From: JAWXCH01 sp034440595
GTDB lineage: Bacteria; Planctomycetota; Planctomycetia; Pirellulales; JALHPA01
Direction of reading: 5' to 3'
DNA: 9,139 nt
Assembly (NCBI GenBank): GCA_034440595.1
Contig: JAWXCH010000095.1
Span: 1 to 9,139, forward strand
Part shown: one piece after another, positions 1 through 5,690 of the stretch
Numbering within the stretch: the first letter of the stretch is position 1
How the letters are laid out: each line of letters starts with the position of its first letter
Made by a program: the position numbers and the translations under genes
Notes under the pieces: generated by a model
What the model was told of the DNA's origin: nothing
What the model saw: only the letters and a program-made list of their open reading frames with translations
Database searches by the model: none

Positions 1-2745
1 AACTGACGGTGCGCGAACCGATGGTGCTCCTCCGCCGCCGACCGCGCCGCGCGAAGGAGGCGATGATATCGCCGGGTTGCCTCCCGACGGCAACGACCGC
101 GGGGCAAACGTGGCCGGAGGCGTAGTGCGTGGGGCACTACTACGTGAACCCAAGCTGCCAGGAATGCCTGCGCCAGATGGTGAACCGGAAGTGCGCGGCA
201 CAACTGATCGCTGTGTTGATCCACCGGGATTCGATCCGCCTGGATTGAAGGAACTTCTTGGTACACGGCCTGCTGGAGCGCTTCCTGGCGGTGTGGAAAT
301 ATTCGGCGAAGAAACTCCAGGATTCGTTCTAGGCACTCGATTCGATCCATCACTTCCGCGCGGAGCGGTTAGGTTGCCGCCGCTGAAACCTCCCGAACCA
401 GTGCGTCCGCTAATGCCTGCACCAGGGGCGCCGGAATCGATACTTGGCCCGACACGAGTCGTGTTGGAACGTGGAGGCTGCGTGATACCAGAGGATCCGC
501 GTTCGCGAAAAGTACTTCCACCCGGCACGCTCGTATTTGGTGTGCCACGGCCAGGGAAGCCCGAATCCGCTTGGTCGACTCCCGGCAAAGTTCGCGGTGT
601 GCGCGTATTTGGCAAGCTCGGGTTTCGAGTTGACGGATTACCCAGGGATGGAATGGTTGGATTTCCGTCGGTGCCACCGATTCCCGGTCGCGAGGATCCT
701 CCGCCAGACCGGTTGAAGCCGGAGCCACTTCCAACTCCGCGACCTGTTCCACTGTCTACGCCGTCGCGAATGTCGCGACCGCGGATAGCAGTATTGGCAG
801 GGTTACTTCCGTCGACAGTTGGGCCGACAACCGGTTCACGGCCTGTGGTATCTCGGCCAACGGTACTTCTACCTGAGGTACCACGACCACCCGTCGCATT
901 CCCATTTGTGACGTTACCGTCCCGACCACCATCCGTCAAGTTGTCGGGGGTCTCCGTTCCAGGGAGCGTGCGACCGACTGAGCTACCATCTCGTCCACGA
1001 CCAGCGCCGCGTCCGGTTGCGTTACCAACATCGGTTTCGCCTGCCGGATTGCCAAGGCTTGGACCGACGATGGCATCGCCACGCCCTGCTCCGCCCTTGG
1101 TTGCGTCTCGACCGGGACCGCGACCGGGTTGGCCAACATCCGATCCACCTGGTTGCACTCCAGCTTGACCACCTGGGCCGCGCCCACCTTGCCCGCGTCC
1201 ACCCGGACCACGTGTTGCACCTGCGTCACCAGGATTCGTAACTCGGGCCAGCTCAGACACATTCAACGATCGCGCGGCGCGATTGCCGCGATCAGCTCCT
1301 GTTGAGCCTCGCGGTTGTCCATCCGCAGCTCGTGCGCCTCGATCCAAGCGCGCCAAATTCTGAGGCGTTTCGAGTTCGCGGCGCGTGTTCACGACGCTAC
1401 GCAATTGATCGGCCTGCCGTGCGCTTTGCTCGCGCTGTTGTTGACTCACTCGATCAAAACGAAACGGCGTACCGACATTTCCGCCGCGACCTCCACCGCC
1501 ACGGCGGTCGATGTTTGTGTTATTGATATTGATGTTATTGTTGGTGACGTTGACCACCTGCGTCAGTGGCGCGGCGATGACCGAATTTTGGATATTCACG
1601 TTGTTGCGCCCGTGCTGTTGGACGAACTGCTGCTGATTGCGGTACGAATGCGGCGGTCGAAAATCGGGATTGCGGCGATAATAGTCGTATCTGCCGCGCA
1701 TATCGCCGTACCAATCGCCACCGCGATTTTGCCAGCGGTAATAGCTGAAAATCGGATCGTAGTGATAACGTCCCACCAGGCCGACCGAATACCAAGGCTG
1801 AATTCCGAAGCCGATATACCGGTCTGCGTACCAATCTCCAAAGTAATAGTGGCCGTAGCTCGGCCGTGAGAACAAATGCATTTGCAAAATGTTCGTCGAG
1901 ATCACAATGCTTGGCGTAAAAAATGTCCGTCGCTGATAGTACGCCGGTCGAAAATAGGTCGGTGCAAACAACACTCCGCGGTAGGCGAATAAATAGTCCC
2001 AGTAGCCATTCACGTAGACATAGCCGTTTGGACACCAGTTGTAATGCGCGGGCACCCACACCCAATCTGTTTGTGCTCTGCTCCAGTAACCGGTGCTCCA
2101 GGCATATCGATTCGTCTGCCAGCGCCAAACGCCGGGCACCCAAAAATGATCTTCCGAAGGCTGCGCGACAGACGGGCCCTGTTCCAAGCTGGCCGGCGGT
2201 TCTGGCAAGTACTCAACTTCTGGTTGATCGGCGGCAGTCCAAAAACCGGAGACCCATTGCCAGCCATTTTCGGCATTGGTCCAGTAACCGCTGACCCAGG
2301 TCTGGCCGGGCGGAACATCGCGCCACAGGCCGCTGATCCAGATAAAGTCGCTCCGTTCGTCGTCCCAGGCAAAATAACCAGGAATCCAGATGACGTTATC
2401 GCCAACCGGTTTGTCCTCTGGAGGCAGTTCCTCAACCGGCTCCGGCGGCTTGTTTTTAATGACGACGGTTGCCTGCGCGTTGGGGGTCACCGGCACGGCG
2501 AAGGCCTCGTGAACCGGCCCACGCGTCTCGAATTCCATATCGTCAGACAGCGCCGGCGCTGCGTCCCCTGCGGCGGGCTGGCTGGAAGGAGTCGTCGGAA
2601 GCACCGGCCCCTGTTCGGGCTCATTGAAGATGCCCGCCGGTTTGGGGGGGGCTGGCACCTGAGCCGATAAAATGGAGAAATAACCAGCTATTGCGACAAC
2701 ACTGATCAGAGCCACAATCGTTCGATATGGTCGGAAGACATGCAT
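1..2745 (-). CDS. Secreted YXWGXW-repeat protein with long Gly/Arg-rich tail (3' end beyond window)
   Basis: The frame runs 915 codons from ATG 2745 to the window edge with no stop, so the C-terminus is missing. Residues 1-28 form a signal peptide (basic start, hydrophobic core, likely cleavage after LSA), so the product is exported. A Pro-rich linker follows. Residues about 120-250 hold roughly eight imperfect W-x-x-G-x-W units (W120 WIPGYF, W136 WISGLW, W150 WVSGYW, W164 WVSGFW, W202 WVPGVW, W216 WSTGYW, then WVWVPAH and YVNGYW), as in the YXWGXW repeat family common in planctomycetes. Residues 250-395 are rich in Tyr, Arg and Phe, 396-413 are Asn/Ile-rich, and from 413 on the protein is low-complexity Gly/Arg/Ser/Pro/Thr. 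Function is unknown; an envelope or extracellular structural role is a guess. The start is supported by GAGGGA 7 nt upstream. A 363-codon frame on the opposite strand (77-1168) is a by-product of the repetitive codons. Confidence 0.9.
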   Translation of the reverse strand, partial: MHVFRPYRTIVALISVVAIAGYFSILSAQVPAPPKPAGIFNEPEQGPVLPTTPSSQPAAGDAAPALSDDMEFETRGPVHEAFAVPVTPNAQATVVIKNKPPEPVEELPPEDKPVGDNVIWIPGYFAWDDERSDFIWISGLWRDVPPGQTWVSGYWTNAENGWQWVSGFWTAADQPEVEYLPEPPASLEQGPSVAQPSEDHFWVPGVWRWQTNRYAWSTGYWSRAQTDWVWVPAHYNWCPNGYVYVNGYWDYLFAYRGVLFAPTYFRPAYYQRRTFFTPSIVISTNILQMHLFSRPSYGHYYFGDWYADRYIGFGIQPWYSVGLVGRYHYDPIFSYYRWQNRGGDWYGDMRGRYDYYRRNPDFRPPHSYRNQQQFVQQHGRNNVNIQNSVIAAPLTQVVNVTNNNININNTNIDRRGGGGRGGNVGTPFRFDRVSQQQREQSARQADQLRSVVNTRRELETPQNLARLDRGARAADGQPRGSTGADRGNRAARSLNVSELARVTNPGDAGATRGPGGRGQGGRGPGGQAGVQPGGSDVGQPGRGPGRDATKGGAGRGDAIVGPSLGNPAGETDVGNATGRGAGRGRDGSSVGRTLPGTETPDNLTDGGRDGNVTNGNATGGRGTSGRSTVGRDTTGREPVVGPTVDGSNPANTAIRGRDIRDGVDSGTGRGVGSGSGFNRSGGGSSRPGIGGTDGNPTIPSLGNPSTRNPSLPNTRTPRTLPGVDQADSGFPGRGTPNTSVPGGSTFRERGSSGITQPPRSNTTRVGPSIDSGAPGAGISGRTGSGGFSGGNLTAPRGSDGSNRVPRTNPGVSSPNISTPPGSAPAGRVPRSSFNPGGSNPGGSTQRSVVPRTSGSPSGAGIPGSLGSRSSAPRTTPPATFAPRSLPSGGNPAISSPPSRGAVGGGGAPSVRAPSV

Positions 2746-2752
2746 GACAACG

Positions 2753-2758
2753 TCCCTC
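2753..2758 (-). promoter_or_regulatory. Ribosome-binding site of the YXWGXW-repeat gene
   Basis: GAGGGA on the minus strand lies 7 nt before ATG 2745. It fixes the start of the long frame and favours this ATG over the TTG codons further upstream in the same frame. Confidence 0.7.
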
Positions 2759-2815
2759 AAATGGCAGTGTGTCGTCAAATTCGCGGCGCTAAAGCGTAAA
2801 ACGCGACACTTTGTT

Positions 2816-2833
2816 ACTGAAATAATTTTCAGT
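2816..2833. repeat. Perfect 7-bp inverted repeat in the divergent gap
   Basis: ACTGAAA-TAAT-TTTCAGT is a perfect palindrome with a 4-nt centre, about 70 bp upstream of the YXWGXW gene. On the minus strand a TATATAAAA stretch lies just before it, so it may sit near that gene's transcription start and act as an operator. The surrounding gap (2746-2987) also holds the weaker pair GTGTCG (2769-2774) and CGACAC (2804-2809), which would enclose part of the leader of the minus-strand message. No function can be assigned. Confidence 0.4.
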
Positions 2834-2939
2834 TTTATATAGTGCAATCGCTGCGCCGAATGTCTTGGAGGTTAGAAGATTCCAGTTCAGCAATAGTCTG
2901 CGAATAACTTTTGGCGGGTTAGGAAAATATCCGATTCTG

Positions 2940-2951
2940 TGGAATATTCCA
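2940..2951. repeat. 12-bp perfect palindrome upstream of the DUF486 gene
   Basis: TGGAATATTCCA is fully self-complementary and ends 36 bp before ATG 2988. Its position would suit an operator or part of the core promoter of the short membrane-protein gene. No matching copy was noticed elsewhere in the window. Confidence 0.35.
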
Positions 2952-2987
2952 ATAAAACTTCGCTCCACCACTGATCAACACATACCG

Positions 2988-3344
2988 ATGACGACCGTAA
3001 TTCTGCTGATCTTCTCGAACCTGTTTATGACGATTGCCTGGTACGGCCACTTGAAGTTCCCGATGGCCAAAATCGTGCCGGTCATCTTGGTGAGTTGGCT
3101 GATTGCCTTGCCAGAGTACATCTTTCAGGTTCCAGCCAATCGGATCGGGCACGCCAGCGGGATTACCGGCCCGCAACTCAAGATCATCCAAGAAGTGATT
3201 TCGATCTCGGCCTTCGTGGCCTTCAATGCGTGGATACTAAAGGATCCTGTCCGGTGGAGCGACTGGATCGCGTTTGCATTGATTCTATTGGCGGTGGTTG
3301 TGATGATGGCCCCGCGCTGGTCGGGGGCGGCTGTGGCCCCGTGA
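2988..3344 (+). CDS. DUF486 (DMT-like) small membrane protein
   Basis: This 118-residue protein matches the DUF486 family of small DMT-like inner-membrane proteins, whose substrate is unknown. Family hallmarks are the N-terminal N-x-F-M-T-x-A-W-Y-G-H-L-K (residues 11-23), E-Y-x-x-Q-V-P-A-N-R-I-G (43-54) and Q-L-K-I-I-Q-E (63-69). Four hydrophobic segments are visible at about 1-20, 27-47, 67-84 and 92-109, giving a four-helix protein of normal length for the family. The frame is open further upstream to a TTG at 2865, but those 41 residues are not family-like and ATG 2988 puts the first helix at the N-terminus, so I chose it. No clear Shine-Dalgarno is present. The gene stands alone: divergent from the YXWGXW gene and convergent with the RtcB gene. 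Confidence 0.87.
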   Translation: MTTVILLIFSNLFMTIAWYGHLKFPMAKIVPVILVSWLIALPEYIFQVPANRIGHASGITGPQLKIIQEVISISAFVAFNAWILKDPVRWSDWIAFALILLAVVVMMAPRWSGAAVAP

Positions 3345-3356
3345 GAAGTTTTGCAT

Positions 3357-3451
3357 GTGTGCCATTGGCTCCGCCAGTGTCTGTGCGAGTTGTCTTACCA
3401 TAGTAACCCGAAGCGCTAGCGAGGCGTAGTACGTTCGAGGCAGTGGCACAC
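3357..3451. repeat. Inverted repeat filling the convergent gap
   Basis: GTGTGCCA (3357-3364) pairs with TGGCACAC (3444-3451), and the pairing continues inward for three more bases with one G-T wobble. The arms enclose about 73 nt that include a tract, AACCCGAAGCGCTAGCGAGG (3405-3424), with the inner palindrome CGCTAGCG. From memory, tracts of this AACCCGAAGCG...AGCGAGG kind recur between genes in planctomycete genomes. The element lies between the stops of the DUF486 and RtcB genes and could separate the two converging transcripts, although no U-tract is present. Confidence 0.45.
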
Positions 3452-3460
3452 TTCCAGCGG

Positions 3461-5005
3461 TTAATCGTCCGCCTGATCGCCATCCTTGATCACGAACTTG
3501 GCTTTCAGGCGCGCTACTTCGGTGGCCAGCCCGGCTAGCTTTACTGAGCGGAGCACCTCTTCAAAATCCTTGTAGACGGCCGGCGCTTCATCCACAGGGT
3601 ACGCGCGGCAGTTCGACAAGATGTCTGCATCGTTGAACGACTGATCGACATCCGCCTGTACCAGCGCGCGCTTAGCCGCCTTGCGCCCTAGTTGCCGGCC
3701 AGCGCCGTGATTCACGCTGTAGCAACTCAGGCTGGCTCCGGGATCGGCCACCATCACCGCAGAACCGGCTTGCGGGTTTCCCGGCAACAGGATCGGATGA
3801 CCGGTCTGCTCAAACGGCGTGCCACGCAGGCCGTGGTGACCGGCGGGCCAGGCGCGAGTCGCACCTTTGCGATGCACCCAAGCGAATTGGTTTTTGACGA
3901 TTTCCTTCCGGGCAATGTTATGACTTATGAAATAGACCAACTGGCCGGTAACGCCGGGGAGCACTTGTTGGAATGCTTCCAGGACCAGCGCATTGATCAG
4001 CAAGTGATTGACCGTGGCAAAGTTTGCACCCAACGCCATATCATCCAGATATGCATTAGCCTCTGGCGAACCGAGCGGCGCATAGACCAGTTCTCGATCG
4101 CCACCGGGCAGTGGAATTTTCCACTTCTCAAACTTCGCCTGCAACGTCTTGAACTGACTGCTGGCCAGTTGGTAACCGATGCCGCGCGAACCGCAGTGCG
4201 ACAAAAACGCGACGCCATTGTCGACCAGGCCGAACACGCGTGCTGCCTCGAGCGCGCGGTCGTTTTGCTCAACATGCACGACTTCGCATTCGCCAAAGTG
4301 GTTGCCACCGCCGTACGAGCCAAGCTGCGTGAGTTTCTCCTTGAACATGTAGAACTGCGGCAGCAGTCGATCGAGCCGATCTGCCAGTGCGGCCGCTGTA
4401 TCGTCATGGCCAAAGTGCGCAGAGTCCTCGCAGCGACTGGCCCACTCTGGTGGGATTCCCAGTGCTTCACAAACTCCGACTGACGCCCCCTCGACCAACA
4501 CGCGGCGTCCAATTTCCTCACTAACATGCCGGGACTTGGTGGCGTTTCGCTGCCCACGACCCGCACCGGTCGGGGTGCGCTCGCAGATGGCGTTGATCAG
4601 TGCGCGGCGCGTTGGGCGGTCAATAATTGAATCGGCAGGGAGCGACGTTTGCAGCAGACTCATCGAGCACTTGATATCCACGCCGACTGGGCCGGGATAG
4701 ATGTGCGTGGGCGATACCATCACGCAGCCAATCGGGGCACCGTACCCGCAATGGGCATCGGGATTGAGTACCAGTTCGGTGACGCCCGGTGCAACTCGCG
4801 AATTGACCGCTTGTTGCAAGCAAAGATCATCCATCGTGGCGCGGATGGCCTCGGTGCCGATAACGGTGATTGGCTGATGCTTGTCCGTTGTCGGCAACAG
4901 CGCAGTGGCTTCCCCTTGCGGGTACATCTGGAATTTTCGAGCAGTATCGGAATGCACGATCGGACTCGCTAGTGAGAATGAATTGAATTTAGCCGAGGCT
5001 TTCAC
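3461..5005 (-). CDS. rtcB: RtcB-family RNA-splicing ligase
   Basis: RtcB enzymes join RNA 2',3'-cyclic phosphate or 3'-phosphate ends to 5'-OH ends, using GTP and Mn2+ through a histidine-GMP intermediate. Key family motifs are present: N-P-D-A-H-C-G-Y-G (81-89), G-V-D-I-K-C (108-113, metal ligands D110 and C113), G-G-G-N-H-F-G-E (232-239), H-C-G-S-R-G-I-G (270-277), S-H-N (361-363), and N-H-G-A-G-R (432-437) whose H433 matches the GMP-accepting histidine. At up to 514 residues it is longer than the E. coli enzyme (about 408), with an insertion near 145-225 between the Cys and N-H motifs. The GTG at 5005 overlaps the end of the Rrf2 gene by 17 nt. ATG 4927 is an equally plausible start, because residues 1-26 look unconserved; neither has a clear Shine-Dalgarno. 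It is probably the second gene of the Rrf2 transcript. No archease or RtcA gene is visible. Confidence 0.93.
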   Translation of the reverse strand: MKASAKFNSFSLASPIVHSDTARKFQMYPQGEATALLPTTDKHQPITVIGTEAIRATMDDLCLQQAVNSRVAPGVTELVLNPDAHCGYGAPIGCVMVSPTHIYPGPVGVDIKCSMSLLQTSLPADSIIDRPTRRALINAICERTPTGAGRGQRNATKSRHVSEEIGRRVLVEGASVGVCEALGIPPEWASRCEDSAHFGHDDTAAALADRLDRLLPQFYMFKEKLTQLGSYGGGNHFGECEVVHVEQNDRALEAARVFGLVDNGVAFLSHCGSRGIGYQLASSQFKTLQAKFEKWKIPLPGGDRELVYAPLGSPEANAYLDDMALGANFATVNHLLINALVLEAFQQVLPGVTGQLVYFISHNIARKEIVKNQFAWVHRKGATRAWPAGHHGLRGTPFEQTGHPILLPGNPQAGSAVMVADPGASLSCYSVNHGAGRQLGRKAAKRALVQADVDQSFNDADILSNCRAYPVDEAPAVYKDFEEVLRSVKLAGLATEVARLKAKFVIKDGDQADD

Positions 5006-5414
5006 ACAGTGGCACGATGGCGCTCTTGGAGCGGCGCAGCTCTTCCAGCGTGACTGCCTTCAATGCGGCTTCGGTGGCAGCATAGGCCTGATCGAGCTGC
5101 TTGTGCAATGGACAAAGCCGGGTGTGCGAAGTCAAACCGAGCGGGCATTTGGTAATGCGCTCCAGTGGCGCCACAGCGTTCACGACATCAAGAATCGTGA
5201 TCTGTTCCGGCGAGCGCAAGAGCGCGTATCCACCACCAGGGCCAGGGTGCGAACGGAGTAATTTTCCGCGCACCAGATCCTGCAGCACCTTGTGCAAGTA
5301 CCTCCGTGGCACCTTAGTCACCTCGGACAATTGATCGGCCGAAGCCGGTTCCCCAGGTGCTTGCGCCAACCATACCGTAGCGCGCAGTGCGTATTCAGCC
5401 GTTTTAGATAGCAT
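4989..5414 (-). CDS. Rrf2-family transcriptional regulator (NsrR-like context)
   Basis: A 141-residue winged-helix regulator typical of Rrf2 in length. The N-terminal M-L-S-K-T-A-E-Y-A-L opening, a recognition-helix region around 35-47 (VPRRYLHKVLQDL) and the wing G-P-G-G-G-Y (58-63) are standard. Cys90 and Cys101 lie in the usual cluster-binding loop (ITKCPLG...RLCPLH), but the middle Cys of the three-Cys NsrR/IscR pattern is absent, with Ser96-His97 in that area; Cys137 near the C-terminus is extra. Family members sense NO, iron-sulfur status or redox state through a [4Fe-4S] or [2Fe-2S] cluster. The divergent flavohemoglobin gene makes NO sensing the most likely role, by inference. The start ATG 5414 lies about 27 nt after the predicted transcription start, with a weak GGAA 7 nt upstream. 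It overlaps the RtcB gene, which suggests co-transcription. Confidence 0.92.
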   Translation of the reverse strand: MLSKTAEYALRATVWLAQAPGEPASADQLSEVTKVPRRYLHKVLQDLVRGKLLRSHPGPGGGYALLRSPEQITILDVVNAVAPLERITKCPLGLTSHTRLCPLHKQLDQAYAATEAALKAVTLEELRRSKSAIVPLCESLG

Positions 5415-5447
5415 GCATTATTTCCGAATTATTTTTGCGTCATCCTA

Positions 5448-5475
5448 ATTCTACACATTGACATGCAGTATTCAA
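5448..5475 (-). promoter_or_regulatory. Sigma70-type promoter of the Rrf2-RtcB operon
   Basis: On the minus strand, TTGAAT (5470-5475) and TAGAAT (5448-5453) are separated by 16 nt, close to the TTGACA/TATAAT consensus. Transcription would begin near 5441, leaving a short leader before ATG 5414. The -35 box lies mostly in the right arm of the palindrome at 5456-5477 and the spacer overlaps the plus-strand promoter. Confidence 0.6.
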
Positions 5476-5477
5476 TG
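5456..5477. promoter_or_regulatory. Candidate Rrf2 operator shared by two divergent promoters
   Basis: CATTGA (5456-5461) and TCAATG (5472-5477) form a perfect 6-bp inverted repeat with a 10-bp spacer. The dimensions suit a dimeric winged-helix repressor. The arms contain most of the -35 boxes of both the hmp promoter and the rrf2 promoter, so one bound dimer would cover both. Assignment to the adjacent Rrf2 protein is inferred from position; the sequence is not a textbook NsrR or IscR site. Confidence 0.5.
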
Positions 5478-5485
5478 GTTATAGT
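5458..5485 (+). promoter_or_regulatory. Sigma70-type promoter of the flavohemoglobin operon
   Basis: TTGACA (5458-5463) and TATAGT (5480-5485) with a 16-nt spacer match the sigma70 consensus at 6/6 and 5/6 positions. The expected transcription start is about 5492, giving a long leader of roughly 200 nt before the hmp ATG. It overlaps the oppositely directed rrf2 promoter. Confidence 0.65.
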
Positions 5486-5491
5486 TTGAGG

Positions 5492-5542
5492 ATGTCAGTT
5501 CGGTTCGGGGGAATCGATCCGACAGCAACCCCCTGCACGTGA
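5492..5542 (+). CDS. Possible 16-codon leader ORF in the hmp 5' leader
   Basis: ATG 5492 opens a 16-codon frame (MSVRFGGIDPTATPCT, then TGA). The ATG falls at the predicted transcription start, so it would be read leaderless; GAGG directly abuts the ATG and is too close to act as a normal Shine-Dalgarno. A G5 run (5507-5511) and C5 run (5529-5533) inside it could pair. A short frame like this can arise by chance, and no known leader-peptide logic such as a codon run is visible. Confidence 0.2.
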   Translation: MSVRFGGIDPTATPCT

Positions 5543-5676
5543 ATTTCCTGCCTGCCAATAGTCCCTACCGCGATTTGCGGCACTAGCTGCCCGTAGTCTG
5601 ACAGTTGATTACCACACTGGTTCGCGCCGATTTTCCATTGTCGATCCGGCTGCGTTATTGCAGCAGACTCTTGAAT

Positions 5677-5681
5677 GAGGA
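5677..5681 (+). promoter_or_regulatory. Ribosome-binding site of the flavohemoglobin gene
   Basis: GAGGA lies 9 nt before ATG 5691. It decides the start in favour of this ATG over the in-frame TTG at 5682, which would leave no room for ribosome binding. Tyr29, Gln53 and His85 then fall at the same numbers as in E. coli Hmp. Confidence 0.75.
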
Positions 5682-5690
5682 TTGATACGT

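Noticed and set aside
77..1168. 363-codon open frame on the plus strand, very Pro/Arg-rich
   Set aside because: It is antisense to the repeat-protein tail. Its composition is what results from reading Gly/Arg/Ser codons backwards, and the minus frame has a signal peptide, repeats and a ribosome-binding site.
2044..2670. 208-codon open frame on the plus strand
   Set aside because: It lies antisense to the WxxGxW repeat part of the minus-strand gene, and no family features are seen.
2865..2987. N-terminal extension of the DUF486 protein from a TTG start
   Set aside because: The 41 added residues are not hydrophobic or family-like, and a 118-residue protein from ATG 2988 fits the family length.
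3357..3451. Intrinsic terminator
   Set aside because: The loop is about 73 nt and no T-run follows either arm, so a classical Rho-independent terminator is not supported.
3692..4483. 263-codon open frame on the plus strand
   Set aside because: It is antisense to the RtcB gene, whose catalytic motifs are intact in the opposite frame.
5501..5545. Riboswitch (for example cobalamin type) in the hmp leader
   Set aside because: The GACAGCAACCCCC wording was suggestive, but no conserved core or supporting stems of a known class could be found.
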